A stretch of 5,668 nt of DNA, taken from contig DASSKA010000031.1 of NCBI GenBank assembly GCA_035690905.1, positions 1 through 5,668 of the forward strand, given 5' to 3'. This stretch comes from DASSKA01 sp035690905. Lineage in GTDB: Bacteria > Actinomycetota > Actinomycetes > Propionibacteriales > Nocardioidaceae. Shown here one piece after another: positions 1 to 5,668 of the stretch. The position numbers were made by a program, and so were the translations under genes. The stretch's first letter is position 1; each line of letters begins with the position of its first letter. Under the pieces are notes generated by a model. It did not search any database and had not been told where the DNA came from. It saw nothing but the letters and a program-made list of their open reading frames with translations.

Positions 1-1677
1 GCCGTCATCCCCGCCGACACGACGCTGCGGGTCGAGCACGTCGCGGCCGACGGCACGACGACCGTCCTCAAGGAGTCGATCCCGGTCCTTTCCGGAGAGA
101 TCGTCGACGCGACGGTCATGCGGGTCGCGGCGCTCCGGGAGTTCCTCGCCGCGCAGGTCGCCCGGGCCAAGGACGAGGGCGTCCTGCTCTCGGTCCACCT
201 CAAGGCGACGATGATGAAGGTCTCCGACCCGATCATCTTCGGCCACGCCGTGCGCGCCTTCTTCCCCGACGTCTTCGAGACGTATGCCGCCGAGCTCGCG
301 GCCGCGGGCGCGAGCCCCAACGACGGGCTGGGCGCCGTGCTCGGCGCGATCCAGGCGCTCCCGGCCGACCAGCGCGAGGCCATCGAGGCCGCCATCACCA
401 AGGGCTTCGAGCAGGGGCCGGCGATCGCCATGGTCGACTCGAGCAAGGGCATCACGAACCTCCACGTCCCGAGCGACGTCATCGTCGACGCGTCGATGCC
501 GGCGATGATCCGCACCTCAGGCCACATGTGGAACCGCGAGGGCGCCGAGCAGGACACGCTCGCCGTGCTGCCCGACAGCTCGTATGCCGGCATCTACCAG
601 GTCGTCATCGACGACTGCCGCGCCCACGGCGCCTACGACCCCGCGACGATGGGGTCCGTGGCCAACGTCGGTCTCATGGCCCAGGCCGCCGAGGAGTACG
701 GCAGCCACGACAAGACTTTCGAGGTGCCCACCACCGGCACCGTGCGGGTCGTCGACGAGTCCGGTACGACGCTGATGGAGCACGCGGTGGGTGCCGGGGA
801 CATCTGGCGGATGTGCCAGACCAAGGACGTCCCGGTCCGCGACTGGGTGAAGCTGGCCGTCACCCGCGCCCGGGCCACCGGACTCCCGGCGGTGTTCTGG
901 CTGGACCAGGGCCGGGCCCACGACGCGAACCTGATCGCCAGGGTGCGCGAGTACCTCACCGACGCGGACCTGGTCGGGGACACCGACGGCCTGGACATCC
1001 GGATCATGTCGCCGGCGGAGGCCACCGCGTTCTCCCTGGAGCGGATCCGGCGGGGCGAGGACACCATCTCGGTCACCGGCAACGTGCTGCGTGACTACCT
1101 CACCGACCTGTTCCCGATCCTGGAGCTGGGCACCAGCGCGAAGATGCTGTCCGTCGTACCCCTCATCAACGGAGGCGGGCTGTTCGAGACCGGGGCCGGT
1201 GGCTCGGCGCCCAAGCACGTGCAGCAGCTGGTCAAGGAGGACCACCTCCGGTGGGACAGCCTGGGGGAGTTCCTCGCACTGGCCGTCAGCTTCGAGCACC
1301 TGGCCGGCAAGACCGGCAACCCCCGGGCGAAGATCCTGGCCGACACGCTCGACCGGGCCACTGCGACGCTGCTCAACGAGAACAAGTCCCCGCGCCGCAA
1401 GGTCGGCGAGCTGGACAACCGCGGCAGCCACTTCTACCTGGCGCTGTACTGGGCCGAGGAGCTGGCCGCCCAGACCGAGGACCCCGGGCTCGCGGAGTCG
1501 TTCGCCTCGCTCGCACGGACGCTGCGCGGCAAGGAGGAGGAGATCAACGCCGAGCTGCTGTCCGTGCAGGGCAGTCCCGTCGACCTCGGGGGGTACTACC
1601 TGCTCGACGACGAGAAGGCGGCGGCGGTGATGCGCCCCTCTAGGCTCCTGAACGAGGCGCTGGCTGAGCTCGGCTGA
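1..1677 (+). CDS. icd: Monomeric NADP-dependent isocitrate dehydrogenase, 5'-truncated by window edge
   Basis: This enzyme oxidatively decarboxylates isocitrate to 2-oxoglutarate, reducing NADP+, in the cytosolic TCA cycle. The frame is open from base 1, so the ATG at 118 is internal; 558 residues are visible of a protein normally about 740 long. Residues 66-77 read HLKATMMKVSDP, a hallmark of the monomeric (not homodimeric) class. Using the Azotobacter vinelandii numbering I recall, the key residues line up: Lys68 (Lys255), Asp163 (Asp350), Tyr233 (Tyr420), Asp365 and Asp369 (Asp548/Asp552, metal), and His406, Arg417 and Arg466 (His589/Arg600/Arg649, NADP). The offset moves from 187 to 183, implying a small insertion between residues 233 and 365. 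The substrate-binding Ser/Asn/Arg cluster near residues 132-145 lies upstream of the window. The C-terminus is complete and matches the family length. Codon preference changes near base 715. The family call is very secure. Confidence 0.97.
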   Translation, partial: AVIPADTTLRVEHVAADGTTTVLKESIPVLSGEIVDATVMRVAALREFLAAQVARAKDEGVLLSVHLKATMMKVSDPIIFGHAVRAFFPDVFETYAAELAAAGASPNDGLGAVLGAIQALPADQREAIEAAITKGFEQGPAIAMVDSSKGITNLHVPSDVIVDASMPAMIRTSGHMWNREGAEQDTLAVLPDSSYAGIYQVVIDDCRAHGAYDPATMGSVANVGLMAQAAEEYGSHDKTFEVPTTGTVRVVDESGTTLMEHAVGAGDIWRMCQTKDVPVRDWVKLAVTRARATGLPAVFWLDQGRAHDANLIARVREYLTDADLVGDTDGLDIRIMSPAEATAFSLERIRRGEDTISVTGNVLRDYLTDLFPILELGTSAKMLSVVPLINGGGLFETGAGGSAPKHVQQLVKEDHLRWDSLGEFLALAVSFEHLAGKTGNPRAKILADTLDRATATLLNENKSPRRKVGELDNRGSHFYLALYWAEELAAQTEDPGLAESFASLARTLRGKEEEINAELLSVQGSPVDLGGYYLLDDEKAAAVMRPSRLLNEALAELG

Positions 1678-1705
1678 GCCAGCCCCGGCCGGCGCTGGCT
1701 CAGCC
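1672..1705 (+). terminator. Perfect 12-bp hairpin at the end of icd
   Basis: The arm GGCTGAGCCAGC (1672-1683) is followed by a 10-base loop and its exact reverse complement GCTGGCTCAGCC (1694-1705). The icd stop codon TGA (1675-1677) lies inside the left arm. No T-run follows, as is common for actinobacterial intrinsic terminators, so termination rests on the strong GC stem. It is the best candidate for the end of the icd transcript. It could instead serve as an mRNA 3' stabiliser. Confidence 0.72.
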
Positions 1706-1819
1706 CTCCTGGCGCTCGCCCGCGGCGGCTTCGCGATCGGCACCACCGAGTTCGTGACCATGGGCCTGCTGCCCGGGATCGCGCACGGGGTGGACGTGTC
1801 CATCCCGACGGCGGGGTGA
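1700..1819 (+). pseudogene. Remnant of DHA1/AraJ-type MFS transporter, first transmembrane segment only
   Basis: Read in the frame beginning at 1700, this stretch gives about 39 residues and then TGA (1817-1819). It contains GGFAIG followed by GTTEFVTMGLLP and ends in VSIPTAG. This is the TM1 signature of arabinose-efflux/AraJ/YdhP-like DHA1 permeases, in which the helix is normally followed by a second membrane segment beginning soon after the PTAG-like residues. Here the resemblance stops at PTAG, and neither remaining forward frame continues it. No in-frame ATG precedes the conserved part, and the upstream end merges with the icd terminator arm. It is therefore a both-ends-truncated fragment and not a working gene. 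It belongs to a different MFS subfamily from the intact transporter that follows. The frame matches that of the downstream gene, but TGA at 1817 and TAA at 1853 separate them. Confidence 0.72.
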
Positions 1820-1864
1820 CTTTCTCTCCGGAAGGGCTCCCAAATCCGGGAATAACAGGGCAAG

Positions 1865-3148
1865 ATGACCCGGGAAACTGACCAGACGGGGGTCGCCACG
1901 ACAAGACTGACCGCACGGGGGACCAGCACGGCGCGCCAGGCACCGCTCGGACCGGTGTTCTGGGTCGTCTGGTGGTCGTCCACCATCTCCTTCATCGGTG
2001 ACGGTGTCTTCTACGGCGCCGTCCCGCTGCTCGCCGCCAGCCTGACCCGCGACGCCCGGCTGGTCTCCCTCGTCGACGCGCTGACCATGTCCGGCTGGCT
2101 GTGCCTGTGCCTGGTCTCCGGCGTGGCCGTCGACCGCCGCCGCAAGACCGGCGTGATGTGGCGGGTGGATGCGGTCCGCGCGGCCATCATGGTGGTGTTC
2201 ACCGCGCTCGTCGTCACCGGGCACGCGACCATCGGAGCGGTGCTCCTGGTGAGCTTCGCGATCGGCCTTGCCTCGCCGTTCTTCGACAACGCCTCCTCCG
2301 CGGTGCTCCCCGAGATCGTCGAACGCGGCTCGCTCGAGCGGGCCAACTCCTGGAACCAGAGCTCGCTGCTGCTGTGCGCGAACCTGGTGGGGCCCCCGGT
2401 CGGGGCGGCGCTGTTCGTCTGGCACTCCGGGCTGCCGCTGGGCATCCAGGCCGCCTCGTTCGTCGGCGCCGCGCTGCTGGTCTCCCGGGTCGCCGACGCT
2501 GGCCACCGGCCGGTCGCCGACCCGACCCGGTCCTCCACCCGTGAGCTGCGCGAGGGGCTGCGCTACCTGTGGGACCACGAGCTGCTGCGTTCGCTCGGCC
2601 TGCTGCTCGCGGTGATCAACGGAGTCACCGGCGGGATCGTGGCGATCTTCGTGCTGTTCGTGCTCGAGGTGCTGCTGCTGCCGCAGGCGGCGTACGGCTG
2701 GCTGGTGGCCGCGTTCGCGGTGGGCGGCCTGATCGGTGCCTACCTGGCCGCCCGGGTGCGGGCCGCCATCGGGGTGCTCGGCACGGTGGTCGGGGCGGCG
2801 CTGCTGTTCAGCCTCGGCGCCGCGCTGCTCGGGCTGTGCCCGGTACTGCCGGTGGTGGTGGTGGCCGTCGTGTGCACCGGTCTGGCCTCGGTGCTGTGGA
2901 ACGTGGTCACCGTCTCGCTACGGCAGCGGATCGTGCCCAAGGAGCTCCTCGGCCGGGTCACCAGCGTCTACCGGATGGTCGGCATGGGCGCCTCTCCGAT
3001 CGGTGCCATCGGTGCCGGCGCCCTCGCGCATGCCACCAGCATCCAGGACGCCTACACCGTGGGCGCCGTGGTGCTGCTGGTGGCGGTGGCCGCGTTCGTC
3101 CCGGGGGTGCGACGGGGGCTGGCCGCTCAGCCGGCCGAGCTCATCTGA
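1865..3148 (+). CDS. MFS efflux transporter, MFS_3 (EntS/macrolide-efflux-like)
   Basis: This is a 427-residue inner-membrane proton-coupled exporter of unknown substrate; relatives export siderophores, macrolides or other drugs. About twelve hydrophobic segments are visible, beginning near residue 31, and the length is usual for the family. Residues 86-94 (GVAVDRRRK) form the loop 2-3 motif A. The segment at 148-184, with LPEIVERGSLERANS followed by VGPPVG, and the segment at 344-385, with QRIVPKELLGRVTS, are typical of MFS_3 proteins. A polar 28-residue tail precedes TM1. The ATG at 1865 has a modest AGGG (1857-1860) four bases upstream, so the exact start is only fairly certain. The gene follows the icd terminator and an MFS remnant, and its end overlaps the opposing small membrane-protein gene by 8 bp. 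No regulator gene is adjacent. Family call firm; substrate cannot be inferred. Confidence 0.93.
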   Translation: MTRETDQTGVATTRLTARGTSTARQAPLGPVFWVVWWSSTISFIGDGVFYGAVPLLAASLTRDARLVSLVDALTMSGWLCLCLVSGVAVDRRRKTGVMWRVDAVRAAIMVVFTALVVTGHATIGAVLLVSFAIGLASPFFDNASSAVLPEIVERGSLERANSWNQSSLLLCANLVGPPVGAALFVWHSGLPLGIQAASFVGAALLVSRVADAGHRPVADPTRSSTRELREGLRYLWDHELLRSLGLLLAVINGVTGGIVAIFVLFVLEVLLLPQAAYGWLVAAFAVGGLIGAYLAARVRAAIGVLGTVVGAALLFSLGAALLGLCPVLPVVVVAVVCTGLASVLWNVVTVSLRQRIVPKELLGRVTSVYRMVGMGASPIGAIGAGALAHATSIQDAYTVGAVVLLVAVAAFVPGVRRGLAAQPAELI

Positions 3149-3578
3149 CCCGGCGGGCCGCCTGCACCGCGGCCTCCGCACGCCGCAGTGCCACGACGGC
3201 CAGCAGCACGGTGGCCGCCTCGGCAGTGATCGCCGCGACGCCGAGGGGGTCACCCCAGTTGCCGATGTCGTCCTCGATCAGGGGAAGCCCGATCGTGCGG
3301 GACAGCACGTAGGCGATCACCGCCAGCGCGGTCACCAGGCCGCCGGCCGCCCACACCAGCACCGAGTCCACCAGCAGCACCACGGCGGCCAGCGCGAAGC
3401 ACGCCGCGGTCAGTGCGATGAACAGGTAGCCGATGTACGGAGCCTCCTCCAGGTGCATCGGGATCACCGGTATGTGCACCGCTCCCGATGCCACCAGTGT
3501 CGCCGCCGCAAGCCAGCGCAGCGGCGAGCGCAGCGCCCCGCCCATCAGGTCCGACCAGCTGTCATTGCGAACCCCCAC
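3141..3578 (-). CDS. Small four-helix membrane protein, function unknown
   Basis: A 145-residue protein with four probable transmembrane helices (about residues 19-37, 45-70, 73-92 and 111-131) and a basic C-terminal tail (RRAEAAVQAARRVR). I recognise the general style from actinobacterial hypothetical proteins but not a named family. The stretch GAVHIPVIPMHLEEAPYIG (33-51) clusters two histidines (35, 42) with two glutamates (44, 45) at the end of TM1, possibly a ligand or metal site; this is inference. The start used is GTG at 3576-3578, preceded by GGAACCGGA. An internal ATG at residue 12 (3543-3545) is an alternative that would still keep all four helices. It lies 54 bp downstream of the GNAT gene on the same strand, so co-transcription is plausible. 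Its 3' end overlaps the MFS gene tail to tail by 8 bp. Confidence 0.87.
   Translation of the reverse strand: MGVRNDSWSDLMGGALRSPLRWLAAATLVASGAVHIPVIPMHLEEAPYIGYLFIALTAACFALAAVVLLVDSVLVWAAGGLVTALAVIAYVLSRTIGLPLIEDDIGNWGDPLGVAAITAEAATVLLAVVALRRAEAAVQAARRVR
3156..3174 (+). terminator. Possible terminator hairpin after the MFS gene
   Basis: GGCCGC (3156-3161), a 7-base loop and GCGGCC (3169-3174) form a 6-bp all-GC stem beginning 7 bases after the MFS stop codon. No T-run follows. The hairpin lies within the 3' end of the opposing gene, so it may be only a by-product of GC-rich coding sequence for alanine and arginine codons. Confidence 0.28.
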
Positions 3579-3585
3579 TCCGGTT

Positions 3586-3612
3586 CCAACCCGTGACCCC
3601 CCACCACGTTGG
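3586..3612 (-). repeat. Imperfect inverted repeat in the gap upstream of the small membrane-protein gene
   Basis: CCAAC (3586-3590) pairs with GTTGG (3608-3612), and GTG (3593-3595) pairs with CAC (3605-3607), with a 2-base bulge on one side and a 9-base C-rich/G-rich loop. It ends 8 bases upstream of the GTG start at 3578. It might attenuate read-through from the GNAT gene, act as an operator, or be chance. No clear -35/-10 pair could be placed beside it. Confidence 0.3.
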
Positions 3613-3632
3613 CGTTCAGGGTAGCCAAATCC

Positions 3633-4766
3633 TTACCCGAAGGAAAAGTCGCCGACGAGCAGGTCGTAGCAGGCGGTGTCCACCAGCCGGCCGTCGCGCA
3701 GTCGCGTGCTTCGACGTTCCCGGCCGACCCTGCTGAACCCGTTGACCTCGATGACATGCCTGGACGCGGCGTTCTCCTCCGCGGCGAACGCGATCAGCCG
3801 CTGCAGCCCGAGGCCACCGTCCTCCTCGTCGATGAGCGCGTGCCGGACCGCGAGCCGGCAGGCCTCGGTCATCACGCCGCGGCCGCGGGCGTCCGGATGC
3901 GTCCAGTAGCCGACCTCGGCCTCGCGCCCCGGCTTGAGGTCGAACACCGAGAGGTTGCCCAGCAGCACGTCGGTGACCGGGTCGGCGACCGCCCAGCCGA
4001 TGCCGCGGCCGCTGGCCGCCAGCTCGCCGCGGCCGAGCAGGAAGCGCTCCGCTTCGACCTGGGTGTACGGCGAGGGCATCTGGCCCAGCCAGTACGCGGT
4101 CCGCTCGTCGCTGCACGCCTCCTGGATGCGGGACGCGTCCTCGGGGCGGTGGCGGCGCAGCACCACCGTGTCGCCGTGGATGGTGGGCACGTCCAGCCAG
4201 GGATGGCGAGGCCGGCGCTCGTCGGTGGACAGCAGCCCGCCCGTCCAGCCGTCGATCAGCCGGCCGCGCTGCGGCAGCCACTGCCGGACGGTGCCGTCGC
4301 AGCTGAACCCGAGCCGCCAGGCCAGCTTGCGCGACGCCCAGTTGCCCTCGTGCGCCCACCAGATCACCGTCTCCAGGCTTCGGTCGGAGAACCCCCAGTC
4401 CAGCAAGAGCTGCAGCGCCCGGGTCATCACCCCGCGGCCGCGCACCCACGGGTGGGAGCCGTAGGCCACCTCGGCGCGCCGGTCGCCGTGGTCGTTGAGC
4501 TCGACGGTGCCGCAGAACCGGCGTACCCCGTCGTCGTCCGCGGCCTCGACGGCGAACGCCCAGCGGCCCTCCCGCCAGCCGGTCGGCACGATCCGGGTGA
4601 CGAAGGCACGCGCGTCCTGCCAGGTGTAGGGCACCGGGATGGCGGTCCACCGTTGGCTCTCGCTGTCCTGGCACTGCTCGTAGACGCCTGCCACGTCACC
4701 CGCGTGGTGCCCGCGCAGGGTGACGACGCCGTCGGTGAGGACGGGGACGCGTCGATCGGTGCTCAC
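3633..4766 (-). CDS. Tandem-domain GNAT N-acetyltransferase (RimJ/RimL type)
   Basis: A 377-residue cytosolic protein carrying two complete GNAT (Acetyltransf_3-like) domains that transfer acetyl from acetyl-CoA to an unknown amine, either a small molecule or a protein N-terminus. Domain 1 spans about residues 9-180 and domain 2 about 190-375. Each has the pyrophosphate-binding loop RGRGVMT (109-115 and 294-300) and the downstream N-x-A-S ... G-F motif (N142-F154 and N332-F344). The two loops are exactly 185 residues apart, showing an internal duplication. I chose the GTG at 4764-4766 because domain 1 begins directly after it with VPVLTDGVVTLR. An ATG at 4827-4829 would add 21 residues with no domain character and would intrude on the divergent gene's leader. 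Neither start has a good Shine-Dalgarno. It is divergent from the DUF21/CBS gene and reads toward the small membrane protein. Stop is TAA. Confidence 0.92.
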   Translation of the reverse strand: MSTDRRVPVLTDGVVTLRGHHAGDVAGVYEQCQDSESQRWTAIPVPYTWQDARAFVTRIVPTGWREGRWAFAVEAADDDGVRRFCGTVELNDHGDRRAEVAYGSHPWVRGRGVMTRALQLLLDWGFSDRSLETVIWWAHEGNWASRKLAWRLGFSCDGTVRQWLPQRGRLIDGWTGGLLSTDERRPRHPWLDVPTIHGDTVVLRRHRPEDASRIQEACSDERTAYWLGQMPSPYTQVEAERFLLGRGELAASGRGIGWAVADPVTDVLLGNLSVFDLKPGREAEVGYWTHPDARGRGVMTEACRLAVRHALIDEEDGGLGLQRLIAFAAEENAASRHVIEVNGFSRVGRERRSTRLRDGRLVDTACYDLLVGDFSFG

Positions 4767-4814
4767 CGGAGGAACTGTGCCGGTCGCTCGGGCCTTCGGC
4801 AAACCGCTTTCCCG

Positions 4815-4820
4815 TATCCT
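4815..4820 (+). promoter_or_regulatory. Possible -10 box (TATCCT) for the DUF21/CBS gene
   Basis: TATCCT fits the actinobacterial TAnnnT -10 pattern and lies in the 81-bp divergent gap between the GNAT and DUF21/CBS genes, 27 bases before the ATG at 4848. No good -35 hexamer lies 16-18 bases upstream (the sequence there is GCCTTC/CCTTCG). If real, transcription would begin near 4826-4828, directly at the hairpin that covers the start codon. Confidence 0.28.
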
Positions 4821-4826
4821 CGGGAC

Positions 4827-4850
4827 CATGGATGAAGGTCATAGACCATG
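4827..4850 (+). promoter_or_regulatory. Bulged palindrome covering the RBS and start codon of the DUF21/CBS gene
   Basis: CATGG (4827-4831) is complementary to CCATG (4846-4850), and inside it ATGA (4832-4835) is complementary to TCAT (4839-4842). The centre is AGG, and the right arm carries a 3-base bulge (AGA, 4843-4845). The likely Shine-Dalgarno GAAGG (4834-4838, nine bases before the ATG) sits in the tip and upper stem, and the ATG (4848-4850) is in the outer stem. It could be an mRNA hairpin limiting ribosome entry or a DNA operator in the divergent region. The structure is seen; the function is inferred. Confidence 0.4.
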
Positions 4851-5668
4851 AGCGACACGCTCGGGAAGATCGGGCTTGTCGTCGTCTTCGTCCTCATCGG
4901 AGGGGTCTTCGCCGCGGCCGAGATCGCCCTGGTCTCGCTGCGGGAGAGCCAGGTACGCGCCCTCGCCTCCCGCGGACGCAGGGGCCGGGTGGTCGCTGAG
5001 CTGAACCAGGACCCGAACCGTTTCCTGGCCTCGGTGCAGGTCGGGGTGACGCTGGCCGGCTTCCTGTCCGCGGCGCTCGGCGGCGCGACGCTGTCCGGCG
5101 ACCTCAAGCCGGTGCTGGTCTCCTGGGGGGTGCCGGACGGGTTCGCCGGCCCGTTGGCCCTCGTGCTGGTGACGATCGCCATCTCCTACCTCTCTCTGGT
5201 GCTCGGCGAGCTCGCCCCCAAGCGGCTGGCCCTGCAGCGCGCGGAGGGGCTGGCCCTGGCGCTCGGCCCGCTGATCGACCGGATCTCGCGCATCTCGCGC
5301 CCGGTGATCTGGTTGCTCTCGAAGTCCACCAACCTCGTCGTACGCCTGCTCGGCGGTGACCCGGAGGCGCAGCGGGAGCAGATCAGCGAGGAGGAGCTGC
5401 GCGAGCTGGTCGGCGCCCACGAGACGCTCGGCGAGGAGGAGCGCCGGATCGTCGAGGACGTCTTCCAGGCGGGGGACCGGCAGATCCGCGAGGTGATGAT
5501 CCCGCGGACCGAGGTCGACTTCCTCGACGCCAACCTGCCGGTCTTCCGCGCGGCCAAGCTGGCGCTGTCGCAGCCGCACTCCCGCTACCCGGTGATCCGC
5601 GGCTCGGCCGACGACGTGCTCGGCTTCGTGCACGTGCGCGACCTGCTGGACCCGGAGATGTCCGGCCG
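4848..5668 (+). CDS. DUF21/CBS (CNNM/CorC, hemolysin-like) membrane protein, 3'-truncated by window edge
   Basis: The first 273 residues of a protein usually about 430-450 long. The family is implicated in Mg2+ and cation efflux or homeostasis at the cytoplasmic membrane; 'hemolysin' names are historical. Residues 1 to about 180 form the DUF21 membrane domain. Helices lie near 7-29, 60-80 and 100-122, with the signatures FAAAEIALVSLRESQV (21-36), FLASVQVGVTLAGF (59-72) and GELAPK (120-125). An acidic linker with ISEEELRELV and GEEERRIVEDVF (179-206) leads into the first CBS domain, which begins near VMIPRTEV (216-223) and includes RYPVI (246-250) and LGFVHVRDLL (258-267). The second CBS and C-terminal CorC_HlyC domains would lie beyond the window. 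The start ATG at 4848 is supported by GAAGG nine bases upstream and by the N-terminal helix beginning at once. It has no stop before the window end. Family call firm; the transported ion is not provable here. Confidence 0.95.
   Translation, partial: MSDTLGKIGLVVVFVLIGGVFAAAEIALVSLRESQVRALASRGRRGRVVAELNQDPNRFLASVQVGVTLAGFLSAALGGATLSGDLKPVLVSWGVPDGFAGPLALVLVTIAISYLSLVLGELAPKRLALQRAEGLALALGPLIDRISRISRPVIWLLSKSTNLVVRLLGGDPEAQREQISEEELRELVGAHETLGEEERRIVEDVFQAGDRQIREVMIPRTEVDFLDANLPVFRAAKLALSQPHSRYPVIRGSADDVLGFVHVRDLLDPEMSG

Noticed and set aside
118..120. ATG as the start of the isocitrate dehydrogenase
   Set aside because: The frame is open and homologous (for example KESIPVLSGEIVDA) from base 1, so this ATG is internal.
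1820..1864. Promoter for the MFS gene, including a GGAAT stress-sigma-like element and CCGGGAA repeated at 1846 and 1870
   Set aside because: No matching second element lies at the proper spacing and no TAnnnT box is present. A 7-base repeat in GC-rich DNA is not informative.
517..1995. Long minus-strand open frame opposite icd
   Set aside because: It is the antisense shadow of a strongly conserved enzyme in GC-rich DNA. Its translation is low-complexity Pro/Arg/Gly/Val-rich with no domain, and it crosses the icd terminator and the start of the MFS gene.
3615..3625. TACCCT on the minus strand as a -10 box for the small membrane-protein gene
   Set aside because: No acceptable -35 sequence lies upstream, and co-transcription from the GNAT gene explains expression equally well.
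4827..4829. ATG as the start of the GNAT protein
   Set aside because: It would add 21 non-domain residues, has no Shine-Dalgarno and lies in the leader of the divergent gene. GTG at 4766 is preferred, though not proven.
3609..4835. Long plus-strand open frame (408 codons) opposite the GNAT gene
   Set aside because: The opposite strand carries two clear GNAT domains. This frame gives low-complexity sequence rich in His, Arg, Pro and Ala, and overlaps the whole real gene.
4839..5633. Minus-strand open frame opposite the DUF21/CBS gene
   Set aside because: The plus strand shows unmistakable DUF21 and CBS motifs with a good RBS. The minus frame is an antisense shadow rich in Glu, Arg and Gln.
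1..5668. A new defence, mobile or biosynthetic system
   Set aside because: No integrase, transposase, att repeat, CRISPR array, tRNA or functionally linked gene set is visible. The intact genes belong to known families or are a single small hypothetical.

Overview
The DNA is very GC-rich, with codons ending mostly in G or C. It encodes a monomeric-type NADP isocitrate dehydrogenase, an actinobacterial-looking four-helix membrane protein and a DUF21/CBS protein. Together these suggest a high-GC actinobacterium; a Nocardioides-like organism is a guess from protein style, since no search was run.

Layout: (i) 1-1677 (+) is the 3' three quarters of icd, with the NADP- and metal-binding residues in place. 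It ends in a perfect 12-bp hairpin that contains its own stop codon. (ii) 1700-1819 is a short remnant of the first transmembrane helix of a DHA1/AraJ-type MFS transporter; the homology stops abruptly at a TGA. (iii) 1865-3148 (+) is an intact MFS transporter of a different subfamily (MFS_3, EntS/macrolide-efflux-like). (iv) 3141-3578 (-) is a small four-helix membrane protein of unknown function that overlaps the end of the MFS gene tail to tail by 8 bp. (v) 3633-4766 (-) is a tandem two-domain GNAT acetyltransferase, transcribed toward the small membrane protein and perhaps in one unit with it (54-bp gap). (vi) 4848-5668 (+) is the N-terminal part of a DUF21/CBS (CNNM/CorC, 'hemolysin-like') membrane protein that runs off the window, divergent from the GNAT gene.

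The genes do not form an evident pathway. One is central metabolism (icd), one is drug- or siderophore-type export, one is small-molecule or protein N-acetylation, and one is probable cation (Mg2+) homeostasis. I see no convincing new multi-gene system. The most noteworthy signals are a change in codon preference inside icd near position 715, the orphan MFS fragment just beyond the icd terminator, and a hairpin that includes the ribosome binding site and start codon of the DUF21/CBS gene. No tRNA, rRNA, CRISPR array or insertion sequence was seen, and no gap between genes exceeds 300 bases.
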